Source of the DNA: Bacteroidia bacterium
Lineage (GTDB): Bacteria; Bacteroidota; Bacteroidia; JABDFU01
DNA: 10,214 bases
Reading direction: 5' to 3'
NCBI GenBank assembly: GCA_020849195.1
Contig: JADLGT010000160.1
Span: forward strand, 1 to 10,214
The notes beneath the pieces were generated by a model. It made no database searches. It was not told the origin of the DNA and saw nothing but the letters and a program-made list of their open reading frames with translations. Positions 1 to 7,424 of this stretch are shown piece by piece. The position numbers and the translations under genes were made by a program. The first letter of the stretch is position 1. Every line of letters starts with the position of its first letter.

Positions 1-243
1 AATGATTTTACATATGTTTATTTTGGCAAACAGGATGGGAAGTTTAATTTTGATGTTAGTGCTGCAATTGGATGTAATTTCTTTGATTGGATTGAAATAA
101 GTCTCCAAAATTTTTGGGGGATTAGTAATGTTAATACTTTTGTAAATCCAGATACAGGTGAGAAGGCAAATCGTGCAACTGTACAGACTTTTACGATCAA
201 CATAGGTTGTAACATTAATAATTTTTTTAAAAAGAATAAGTAA
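1..243 (+). CDS. C-terminal end of a probable outer-membrane beta-barrel protein (5' truncated)
   Basis: Frame 1 is open from the first base to a TAA at 241-243, giving the last 80 residues of a protein that begins before the window. The segment alternates polar and hydrophobic or aromatic residues in short blocks separated by Gly, Asn and Asp turns, for example FNFDVSAAIGCNFF, WIEISLQNFW and VQTFTINIGCNI. This pattern is typical of the last strands of Bacteroidota outer-membrane beta-barrels (PorT or OMP_b-brl type). It ends in a basic NNFFKKNK tail rather than the terminal aromatic residue of many barrels. nuoJ starts 26 bases downstream on the same strand, so the two may be co-transcribed, although no functional link is known. 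The coding call is fairly safe because of the clean frame and composition. The family assignment is inferred from the pattern only. Confidence 0.6.
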   Translation, partial: NDFTYVYFGKQDGKFNFDVSAAIGCNFFDWIEISLQNFWGISNVNTFVNPDTGEKANRATVQTFTINIGCNINNFFKKNK

Positions 244-269
244 ATATTTCCTTTGCATACATTTTATTT

Positions 270-770
270 ATGACCATCTATTTATTTTACTTTCTTTCAT
301 TTATCGCAATCATCAGCGCACTGTTGGTTGTTGTTTCAAAAAATCCTGTTAACAGCGTGTTGTTTCTCATCATGACTTTTTTTGCAATTGCCGGGCATTA
401 TGTTTTACTCAATGCACAGTTTTTGGCAGCAGTTCACGTAATTGTGTATGCAGGTGCCATTATGGTATTGTTCCTTTATGTTATAATGATGATGAACTTT
501 AATAAAGAAGCCGAACCAAGTAAAACCACACTATCGCAGTTTATAGCTGTTATTGCCGGCGGAATTTTATTAATTACACTTGTAGGTGCAGTGCGAGTTT
601 TTGATGTGCGATTTGCTACAACCGACAATGTACATACAGCTATTGGCACAGTTGAAAATCTTGGAAAAGTATTGTTCAGCAAATTTTTATTCCCATTCGA
701 AATATCATCGTTGTTGTTTTTAACCGCAATGGTTGGAGTGGTGCTGCTTGGCAAAAAAAATACGTATTGA
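270..770 (+). CDS. nuoJ: NADH-quinone oxidoreductase subunit J (NuoJ/ND6)
   Basis: This is a membrane subunit of respiratory complex I, which couples NADH oxidation and quinone reduction to proton translocation across the inner membrane. The 166-residue protein is normal in length for NuoJ and has about five hydrophobic segments: roughly 3-22, 27-47, 52-74, 89-108 and 142-161. The family hallmark is the third helix, VYAGAIMVLFLYVIMM (59-74), with Tyr60 in the region of the conserved pi-bulge helix that links the quinone site to the proton channels. KNPVNSVLF (24-32) is also typical. ATG at 270 is the natural start because it leaves a full first helix. No Shine-Dalgarno sequence is visible, as is usual in Bacteroidota. 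nuoK follows after an 89-base gap, wider than in most nuo operons. No nuoI lies upstream; a beta-barrel gene occupies that place. Confidence 0.96.
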   Translation: MTIYLFYFLSFIAIISALLVVVSKNPVNSVLFLIMTFFAIAGHYVLLNAQFLAAVHVIVYAGAIMVLFLYVIMMMNFNKEAEPSKTTLSQFIAVIAGGILLITLVGAVRVFDVRFATTDNVHTAIGTVENLGKVLFSKFLFPFEISSLLFLTAMVGVVLLGKKNTY

Positions 771-859
771 ATTTTGAATTAGTCTATTTTGAGACATGGG
801 CTTGCAAATGGAAGATGAATGAAGAAGAGATGCAAATAAAGTAACAAATTTTTATTCGT

Positions 860-1177
860 ATGAATACACTACAACATATTCCGATTAACTTATACATTTT
901 ACTGAGTGCCGTATTGTTTTCTATTGGCGTTTTCGGAGTGTTGCTGCGCCGAAATGCCATCATCATATTTATGTGTGTTGAGCTTATGCTCAATGCTGTT
1001 AACCTGCTTTTGGTTGCTTTTTCAACCTATTTGAGTGATGCCGAAGGACAAGTATTTGTGTTTTTTATTATGGCAGTTGCCGCAGCCGAAGTAGCCGTGG
1101 GTCTCGCTATACTTACAATGATATACCGAAATACCGGCTCGGTTGATATTGAAGTGTTAAATAAATTGAAAAATTAG
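860..1177 (+). CDS. nuoK: NADH-quinone oxidoreductase subunit K (NuoK/ND4L)
   Basis: This small complex I membrane subunit lies between NuoJ and the antiporter-like subunits and carries part of the central proton path. The 105-residue length is typical. Three hydrophobic helices are visible, at about 10-29, 33-55 and 65-87. Both buried acidic residues of the family are present: Glu41 in [11 protein letters not shown] and Glu77 in [11 protein letters not shown]. They correspond to the Glu pair essential for pumping in characterised NuoK proteins. The C-terminal tail ([15 protein letters not shown]) is short and polar. The gene sits 14 bases upstream of nuoL, consistent with one transcript. Nothing is missing. 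Confidence 0.97.
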   Translation: MNTLQHIPINLYILLSAVLFSIGVFGVLLRRNAIIIFMCVELMLNAVNLLLVAFSTYLSDAEGQVFVFFIMAVAAAEVAVGLAILTMIYRNTGSVDIEVLNKLKN

Positions 1178-1191
1178 TTTTGTAATTAATT

Positions 1192-3084
1192 ATGATAAAG
1201 TTAATCGGCTTAGTTCCTATTTTACCTCTTATAGGTTTTTTAATCACCGGATTATTCGGCAGGAAACTTTCTAAAGGCATAACCAGCATTATAGCTTGCG
1301 GCAGCGTGTTGGCATCCTTTCTTATTTCATTAGCTGTGTTTTTTGAAATCAAATCATCCGGAGAACACGCCGTTACCGTTAATTTATTTGAATGGATTTC
1401 TTCAGGTAAACTGCATGTTTCGTTTTCGTTTTTGGTCGATCCATTATCGTCGTTATTCCTTTTAATAATTACAGGCGTTGGATTTTTAATACATGTTTAC
1501 TCGGTAGGCTATATGCACAACGACGAGGGCTTTTCGCGCTTCTTTGCGTACTTAAATTTGTTTGTGTTTTTCATGTTGCTGTTGGTATTGGGCTCTAATT
1601 ACCTGCTTATGTATGTTGGATGGGAAGGCGTAGGATTGTGTTCGTATTTACTCATTGGGTTTTGGTATAAAAACACATCGTACAATAATGCGGCAAAAAA
1701 AGCATTCATTATGAACCGTGTAGGCGACCTCGTTTTTGTACTCGGCATAATTTTAATTTTCGTAACCTTCGGAAGCATAAATTATACGGAGGTATTTGGA
1801 CTGGCGAAATTTCATGGCACCGAACCTGTTATTACCGCAATAACATTACTGTTATTTGTTGGAGCGGTTGGCAAGAGTGCACAGTTGCCGCTGTACACAT
1901 GGCTGCCCGATGCAATGGCAGGACCTACTCCCGTTTCTGCCCTGATACATGCCGCTACAATGGTAACAGCAGGCATTTACATGATTGCTCGCTCCAATAT
2001 TTTATATACACTTTCGCCTTTCACCATGAGTATAGTTGCGTTGGTGGGTGTAATCACATCTTTATTTGCAGCAGCAATCGGCTTGTTTCAAAACGACATT
2101 AAGAAAGTACTTGCCTATTCAACCGTAAGCCAACTCGGTCTTATGTTTTTGGCACTTGGTGTTGGGGCCTATGTTACAGGCGTATTTCATGTAATGACAC
2201 ACGCATTTTTCAAAGCATTATTGTTTCTTGGTGCGGGCAGCGTTATACACGCCATGAGCGGCGAACAAGACATCCGCAATATGGGCGGACTAAAAAAATA
2301 TTTGCCGGTTACATACTGGACTTTTCTGCTTGCTGCCTTAGCAATTTCAGGCGTTTTTCCATTTGCAGGTTTCTTTTCTAAGGATGAAATTTTGGCAAAA
2401 GCCTTTGAGCATAACAAATTATTATGGTTTCTCGGATCAATTGCTTCGGCAATGACAGCTTTTTATATGTTCCGGTTACTTTACCTTACATTTTTCGGAT
2501 CTTTCCGAGGAACAAAAGAACAAGAACATCACGTACACGAATCGCCCAAATCAATGACCATACCGCTTATGGTTCTTGCCGTACTTTCTGTAACCGGTGG
2601 TTTTGTTGGACTCCCCGCCGTATCGGGTATGCCGCATCTGCTCGAAGGTTTTTTAGAACCTGTATTTGCCGACTCCGATATGAAAATGTTTCCATCGCAC
2701 ATTAGTCATGAAACAGAAATTACACTGATGCTTACCGCATTAAGCATTGCCGTAATAATGATTTTCTTAGCGTACAATTTTTATATCAAACAGAAAAAAA
2801 TTCCGGTTGCTGAAGGAGTAGAAATTAACCCCGCACAAAAAGTGGTGTATAATAAATTTTATTTGGATGAATTTTATAACGCACTTGTTACAAAGCCACT
2901 CAACCGGCTGTCGGATATATTTTACCGGTTTATGGAATTACGCTTTATTGATGCTATTGTAAATGCCATTGGCGAACTTGTTAAGCAGAGCAGTAAAATA
3001 GTGCGCCTGATACAAACAGGCAGCATCGAATTTTATTTGCTGATGATGGTTTTGAGTATCGCATTGATTTTATTTGTTAAGTAA
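1192..3084 (+). CDS. nuoL: NADH-quinone oxidoreductase subunit L (NuoL/ND5)
   Basis: This is the distal antiporter-like proton-pumping subunit of complex I in the inner membrane. At 630 residues it is full length. The catalytic chain residues of the family can be placed: Glu145 in MYVGWEGVGLCSYLL, Lys228 in VGKSAQLPLYTWLPDAM, His253 in SALIHAATMVTAG, Lys304/Lys305 in NDIKKVLAYST, His334 and His338 in HVMTHAFFKALL, and Lys398-Asp399 in FSKDEI. The N-terminal Proton_antipo_N region is about 65-125 and the main antiporter domain about 135-425. The C-terminal part (about 530-600) matches the amphipathic lateral helix that runs along the membrane arm. It ends in a final transmembrane helix (about 611-628). 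The gene appears intact. Normally nuoM and nuoN follow, but here a gene-free stretch and an unrelated secreted protein come next. Confidence 0.98.
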   Translation: MIKLIGLVPILPLIGFLITGLFGRKLSKGITSIIACGSVLASFLISLAVFFEIKSSGEHAVTVNLFEWISSGKLHVSFSFLVDPLSSLFLLIITGVGFLIHVYSVGYMHNDEGFSRFFAYLNLFVFFMLLLVLGSNYLLMYVGWEGVGLCSYLLIGFWYKNTSYNNAAKKAFIMNRVGDLVFVLGIILIFVTFGSINYTEVFGLAKFHGTEPVITAITLLLFVGAVGKSAQLPLYTWLPDAMAGPTPVSALIHAATMVTAGIYMIARSNILYTLSPFTMSIVALVGVITSLFAAAIGLFQNDIKKVLAYSTVSQLGLMFLALGVGAYVTGVFHVMTHAFFKALLFLGAGSVIHAMSGEQDIRNMGGLKKYLPVTYWTFLLAALAISGVFPFAGFFSKDEILAKAFEHNKLLWFLGSIASAMTAFYMFRLLYLTFFGSFRGTKEQEHHVHESPKSMTIPLMVLAVLSVTGGFVGLPAVSGMPHLLEGFLEPVFADSDMKMFPSHISHETEITLMLTALSIAVIMIFLAYNFYIKQKKIPVAEGVEINPAQKVVYNKFYLDEFYNALVTKPLNRLSDIFYRFMELRFIDAIVNAIGELVKQSSKIVRLIQTGSIEFYLLMMVLSIALILFVK

Positions 3085-3153
3085 TGCGCTGCGGTTATTC
3101 CGGACTTTACAAATTCAATTTAAATAAATAGTGAACACTAGTAATCGTCAGAC

Positions 3154-3161
3154 TATATTTG
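3154..3161 (+). promoter_or_regulatory. Candidate Bacteroidota -7 promoter element (TATATTTG)
   Basis: TATATTTG matches the TAnnTTTG consensus of the Bacteroidota primary sigma factor exactly. No TTG is seen at the expected -33 position, and the next start codon is about 270 bases away. If real, it would give a long leader that includes the hairpin at 3261-3282. In AT-rich DNA this match could be due to chance. Confidence 0.2.
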
Positions 3162-3260
3162 CGATTGCCGGAAAAATTGTTTTGTCGGCGTATTCTCTTC
3201 AGTATAATCCCCACAGTAAACTGCGAGGCGGCTCATTTTAAAATCCATATTAGCTTCAAG

Positions 3261-3282
3261 AACCATGTTTAAAATCATGGTT
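3261..3282. repeat. Perfect 7-bp inverted repeat, possible weak hairpin
   Basis: AACCATG (3261-3267) and CATGGTT (3276-3282) are perfect reverse complements separated by eight A/T bases. The stem has only three G/C pairs and no T run follows, so it is a poor intrinsic terminator. It could be a leader hairpin or an operator for a dimeric regulator. Confidence 0.45.
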
Positions 3283-3431
3283 TAATCATTGAATATTTAT
3301 TTTCTTCGAACTGCTCGTTTTTTTCTATCCACTATTTACTAGTGCGGAAATAGAATGTAGTACTTCACGTGTAATAGTTAATCTTATTTTTTTAATCCGG
3401 TTATAAGGATTATCCGTAAAGCAATGTGCCA

Positions 3432-5546
3432 ATGCAAACAAAATGTAGATTAGTACCTTCAACACTTATTGCCCGTGCAACAGTATCAATACTATTCATA
3501 TTTCTTTCGCAACTTCTACCGGCACAACCTTGCACAACCAATAGTGGAATAGGATGTCAATGTAGCGATAGCTTGAAAACCGATTGCGATCTTCTACCGG
3601 ATTTTGTTGTTTCAGAAGAGGCACTAAGTGATTCGGGAGCAGTTATTGAGTACCCGCAGCATAATTCAATTCCTTACTACCCTAACATTTCTGACGATGG
3701 GAAACTTAGGTTAACTGTTATTGTTCCTAATATTGGCTATGGCCCCTTCGAACTGTTTGCCATCAATTACTTTGTCTGCGGTTATGACACGTTAGTTGGA
3801 AACCCTGGAATTTGCCCGGATGGCTCTATCCCAAAAGGACTCATTAGTCAAAACATTTATCATAAAATTCAAGATTCCATGACCTATTATTCTCGTATAG
3901 CTGAAGCAACCGAATACCATCCTTTAAACTCAAACTTTCAGGTTGATGATTATTGCGAGTACACTATACGCATTAAAAATAACAATCAACCCAACCCGTT
4001 AAAATGGTCCGTAGTTAGTAGGAAAATAAAACATGCCTACTGCCTTCAAGATGCAGGGAACTGCTCAGGGTCGCCCGGATATTGTAAGGATGATAATGGA
4101 AATACATTATTAGACAGCAACTTTGTAAATTTTGGTGTTGGAGGATATTTTACTTGTAGTCCAAAACAAGGAATATCGCCCGGTTATTTTGATGTGTATT
4201 CTGCTGATGATTGGGGAATGTGGATTGATATACCTCCCGGCACCTGCAACGGAAATTATTTTTTGGTCATCCATGTTGATCCATTTAATCACTTTATTGA
4301 AAGCAATGAAAACAATAACGTAATGGCAATTCCATTAGCTCTTACTAAACAGATTGCACCGGGAAATCCAACAGCAAACATAACTCCCAATGGTTATACA
4401 ACCTTCTGCCAGGGCGACAGCCTTCTGCTGACGACCAATGGCGGACACTCCTATCTTTGGTCAACCGGAGACACCACGCAATCTATAACAGTTAAACAGG
4501 CAGGGACATATAGCGTAACAGTAAATTCACCTTGCGGTACAGCAAATTCGCCTCCGCTTAGCATTAGTGTACTACCGCCTCCGCCGTTGGCGGTAGTTAC
4601 CAACGATTCTATTTGTAAAGCAGATACTGCCTATCTTAAAGCATCGGGTACGGATAGTTTATTTTGGTATAAGGATATGTTCACTAATTATAAGTTAGGG
4701 ACGGGAACTGTTTTTAAAACGCCGTCGCTTTCTCAGTCAACTACTTACTATGCAGAGAATGTAAAAAGGGTTCCCGGCATGGCTTACACTGTAGGTTTGA
4801 CGGATACCACAGGAGGAGGTCAATATTATTCAGCTTATACATACGTAGTGTTTGATTGTGTTTCATCATTTGTTTTAAATGCGGTTACCATGTATGCACG
4901 CGATACCGGTACAATTACTATTAAACTGAGGGATCACTCGGGATACCCCATTTTTTTTAAGGCAATTCATTTAGCTAAGGGGAAAAACAGAGTTCTACTC
5001 GATTTGCCCATATATAAAAACAATGATTATTTATTATCGGTTGAGGGGGATAGCATACTGTATGGAAATAATGCCAACGTAAACTATCCATATACAGTTA
5101 TGGGGGTTGTATCAATTAAAACTACAACGAAAGGGAATGACACCTATTTGTATTTTTACAATTGGGAAATAAAAACATTCGATTTGATGTGTAGTTCGGG
5201 GCGGGTTCCCGTAACAGCACATGTTAAAAATAATTGTTCCGTTGGTGTAAATGCCTATAATACAAATCCATTACATGTTACAATTCACCCGAATCCATTT
5301 TCCGAATTATCTACGATTACCCTTGAAGGCTGTAAACAGGGTCTTAGTTATTTAATTTGCGTGTATGATGTATTTGGTAAGGCGGTGATGAATAAAATAC
5401 TTCGCCCCGATAACAATTCTTCACAAGCGACATTTATACTCAATAGGGACAACTTTTCCAATGGAATTTATTTTTATAAAATTTTGTCTGTAGAAAATTC
5501 CCAAGCTAGTCAATTTCTTTATGCAGGAAAGTTAATGATTGGATAA
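3432..5546 (+). CDS. Secreted lysyl-oxidase-like multidomain protein with Ig-like domains and T9SS sorting domain
   Basis: A protein of 704 residues, predicted to be exported and carried across the outer membrane by the type IX secretion system. I chose ATG 3432; an in-frame GTG at 3426 adds only two residues. The signal peptide has basic residues, the core ATVSILFIFLSQLL and probable cleavage after LPA (about residue 31). Residues about 50-297 resemble the lysyl oxidase family (Pfam PF01186): DLLPD (53-57), KHAYCLQD with Lys200, QGISPG (246-251), DVY with Tyr256, and ESNENNN (290-296). The copper-binding HxHxH site reads Asn166-Ser-Asn168-Phe-Gln170, so oxidase activity is doubtful. An Ig-like/PKD-type domain (about 318-381; SYLWSTGDTTQSI) and an Ig_7-like domain (about 390-445) follow. 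A beta-rich region (about 447-603) contains FYNWEI. The type A sorting domain is about 614-704, with HPNPF at 619-623 and GIYFYK. It ends 6 bases from a convergent gene. The substrate or partner is unknown. Confidence 0.9.
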   Translation: MQTKCRLVPSTLIARATVSILFIFLSQLLPAQPCTTNSGIGCQCSDSLKTDCDLLPDFVVSEEALSDSGAVIEYPQHNSIPYYPNISDDGKLRLTVIVPNIGYGPFELFAINYFVCGYDTLVGNPGICPDGSIPKGLISQNIYHKIQDSMTYYSRIAEATEYHPLNSNFQVDDYCEYTIRIKNNNQPNPLKWSVVSRKIKHAYCLQDAGNCSGSPGYCKDDNGNTLLDSNFVNFGVGGYFTCSPKQGISPGYFDVYSADDWGMWIDIPPGTCNGNYFLVIHVDPFNHFIESNENNNVMAIPLALTKQIAPGNPTANITPNGYTTFCQGDSLLLTTNGGHSYLWSTGDTTQSITVKQAGTYSVTVNSPCGTANSPPLSISVLPPPPLAVVTNDSICKADTAYLKASGTDSLFWYKDMFTNYKLGTGTVFKTPSLSQSTTYYAENVKRVPGMAYTVGLTDTTGGGQYYSAYTYVVFDCVSSFVLNAVTMYARDTGTITIKLRDHSGYPIFFKAIHLAKGKNRVLLDLPIYKNNDYLLSVEGDSILYGNNANVNYPYTVMGVVSIKTTTKGNDTYLYFYNWEIKTFDLMCSSGRVPVTAHVKNNCSVGVNAYNTNPLHVTIHPNPFSELSTITLEGCKQGLSYLICVYDVFGKAVMNKILRPDNNSSQATFILNRDNFSNGIYFYKILSVENSQASQFLYAGKLMIG

Positions 5547-5552
5547 AAGCAA

Positions 5553-7424
5553 TTATTTCTTTCCTAACAATTTCTCCAACTGTTGATGAGCTTGCACATT
5601 AGCGGGTTGTAGTTGTATTAATTTTTGTAAATGAGTAATCGCTAATGGGAAGTCGTTTGTTTTAATATAAATCCAACTGAGATTGCTGTGTATAGTAGGG
5701 TTTTCGGGAAATAGTTTATTGCATTTCAGAAGCAGCAGTTCTGCATCTTTCAACCGATTCATGTGTATATAAATAAGGCTAAGAGACATCATCGCCTCTG
5801 CATTTTCAGCATTTATTCGAATGGCATTTTCATAGTTGCTCATGGCAGAGGGGAGATTCCCCTTTGCTTTTTCTGTATAACCAAGCAGAACATAGGCATC
5901 ACTTTTTCTATTACGTTCATCTCTATTAAAGTATCTATCGTCGGCATTAATTATTTGTTGTAATTCTGTAATCGCAGCCTGCGCGTCTCCTTCTGCAACA
6001 TATAGCTTTGCTAATTTTAATCTGCCTTCTTGATCATTGGGCTGTTTTAAAATAAAAGATTGCAACTCTTGCTTTGCCCTATAATTATCGTTTGTGAGTA
6101 AATAAAGCGATGCCAGTTCACGATTCAAGGCAGCAGTAGTAAAAAACCCAAATAATTGAGCTTGCTTCAGATGAAACAAAGCCCGAGCAGTATAAGCTGT
6201 TTTTTTTGAAACACTCGTATTCATAATTTTATTGGACGAAGTAATTTTATTATAAAACCATTCACCTCTAATCGTATGGTAGCGTACAACAGCACTATGA
6301 GCTGAAAAAATAAGAACGATTAGAAATCCGCAGCAAAAATATTTGCCTGCCTGAGAAAACTTCCCGTCCTGTTTCAAAATGTAGTTTCCAGTTTTTACAT
6401 AATCTCTTTTTATCAGACGTATGAATACAAGTGTAAAGTAGGCAAGCAGTACAGCTATAGTTGCAGCTAACAGAAATGGAATTGCATTGTATAAACCTCT
6501 GTAAATAGTAATAAACGTTAATATAAAAAATACAAGAGAAACATCTTCTGCTAACGAAAAATTATAGTGTCTTTTATAGGAAGGAAGCGTGGCTAAGGAT
6601 TTAAAAAATGAGGGTTTTGTAAAGCCGTATTTAATTGCATCGTTCGGGCAAACAGCAACGCAATCTAAATCTTTGAGGCAATTGGAGTTGACTACTTTGC
6701 CAAACTCTTTCATTTCTTTATGTACCAAAATATGAGAGGTACAATGTGTAGTACAAATGGCAGGGCAAGTACTGCAATCGCCGGTTAATTTAATCTTACC
6801 TGGCGCCAGCCGATCGCCAATCGCAAACAATACCCCATAAGGGCAAATTTGTTGGCAGAAACTTCTAGTGCCTAAAAAATAAATAATAACAAATCCGCAA
6901 ACCAAGAATGTTATAATTGTAACAGGTATGCCGGGAAGGTTTCTCCAATAATCGTGGGTAACAAATGATGCCCACCCTTGTGTGTCATTCAATAGTTTAA
7001 ACTTAACAGGATTTGAGCTGTTAAACAGCAGCTCGATTTGAGGCACAACAAAGAGGTAGATTACTAATGCTATTGGTACAAGAAAGAATGCCCGCGAGCG
7101 CACAATTCGGGGTTTAATGTGCAGCTTGTCGAGTATCCATGCTGATAAATCCTGCAAGGCAAGCATGTGACATCCCCATGAGCAAAAAAAACGTCCAAAA
7201 AAAATAGTTCCAATAACCATTATGCCCATAAAAATAAATCCGGCAGTAATTATTCCAAGATGTAACGTGTATAATACTTCATTAAACTCGAGCGGAGCAA
7301 GTGTTTTGCCTGTAATTTTCCAATGAACAATATGAATACCCATTAGCAAATAAACTCCTATCAATACAGTTGCTCTGCGTTTACTGTATTTCTTTTTTCG
7401 GTCTATATTAGGCGCATACTGCAT
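5553..7424 (-). CDS. Membrane polyferredoxin (NapH/CcoG-like 4Fe-4S protein) fused to C-terminal TPR repeats
   Basis: A 623-residue protein that probably transfers electrons at the inner membrane; the partner is unknown. About seven hydrophobic helices are visible: roughly 19-36, 56-78, 112-130, 165-185, 292-310, 313-337 and 361-380. Cysteine motifs lie between them: CSWGC (81-85), CQQICP (190-195), and C217-x2-C220-x3-C224-x3-C228. A ferredoxin-like motif C249-x2-D252-x2-C255-x3-C259-P has Asp in place of the second Cys. FGRFFCSWGC resembles the Fer4_5 domain of NapH, NosR and CcoG. The basic N-terminus and loops place the clusters in the cytoplasm. About five TPR repeats (roughly 430-608, such as 508-540 and 576-608) follow the seventh helix and would lie in the periplasm. 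The ATG overlaps the thioesterase stop as TAATG. CcoG proteins act in cytochrome oxidase assembly, but the TPR tail argues against a plain CcoG. No specific function is assigned. Confidence 0.9.
   Translation of the reverse strand: MQYAPNIDRKKKYSKRRATVLIGVYLLMGIHIVHWKITGKTLAPLEFNEVLYTLHLGIITAGFIFMGIMVIGTIFFGRFFCSWGCHMLALQDLSAWILDKLHIKPRIVRSRAFFLVPIALVIYLFVVPQIELLFNSSNPVKFKLLNDTQGWASFVTHDYWRNLPGIPVTIITFLVCGFVIIYFLGTRSFCQQICPYGVLFAIGDRLAPGKIKLTGDCSTCPAICTTHCTSHILVHKEMKEFGKVVNSNCLKDLDCVAVCPNDAIKYGFTKPSFFKSLATLPSYKRHYNFSLAEDVSLVFFILTFITIYRGLYNAIPFLLAATIAVLLAYFTLVFIRLIKRDYVKTGNYILKQDGKFSQAGKYFCCGFLIVLIFSAHSAVVRYHTIRGEWFYNKITSSNKIMNTSVSKKTAYTARALFHLKQAQLFGFFTTAALNRELASLYLLTNDNYRAKQELQSFILKQPNDQEGRLKLAKLYVAEGDAQAAITELQQIINADDRYFNRDERNRKSDAYVLLGYTEKAKGNLPSAMSNYENAIRINAENAEAMMSLSLIYIHMNRLKDAELLLLKCNKLFPENPTIHSNLSWIYIKTNDFPLAITHLQKLIQLQPANVQAHQQLEKLLGKK

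Larger units (their letters stand above)
3085..3431. other. Gene-free stretch between nuoL and the secreted lysyl-oxidase-like gene
   Basis: About 350 bases with no supportable gene. No residues resembling nuoM or nuoN were recognised here. It holds a 7-bp perfect inverted repeat at 3261-3282 and a smaller TAATCC/GGATTA pair at 3393-3398 and 3407-3412, just before the next gene. Two palindromes are built from the same pentamers: TAGTG-AA-CACTA (3129-3140) and CACTA-TTTAC-TAGTG (3330-3344). A perfect match to the Bacteroidota -7 consensus TAnnTTTG lies at 3154-3161. No strong intrinsic terminator (GC-rich stem followed by a T run) was seen after nuoL. The region probably contains the 3' end of the nuo transcript and the promoter and leader of the next gene. 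Confidence 0.6.

Noticed and set aside
771..859. The 89-base gap between nuoJ and nuoK as a possible hidden gene or promoter
   Set aside because: No start codon with a sensible frame and no TAnnTTTG match were found; it is unusual only in length.
3084..3131. A 15-codon reading frame overlapping the nuoL stop (TAATG)
   Set aside because: It is very short, has no family resemblance, and gives no sign of being a nuoM remnant.
3340..3348. TAGTGCGGA shared with another gene-free stretch at 8052-8060
   Set aside because: Nine-base matches are expected by chance in a 10-kb window, and the flanking bases do not align well.
3426..3431. GTG at 3426 as the start of the secreted protein gene
   Set aside because: ATG at 3432 is in frame, leaves an intact signal peptide and is the more common start; the two extra residues change nothing.
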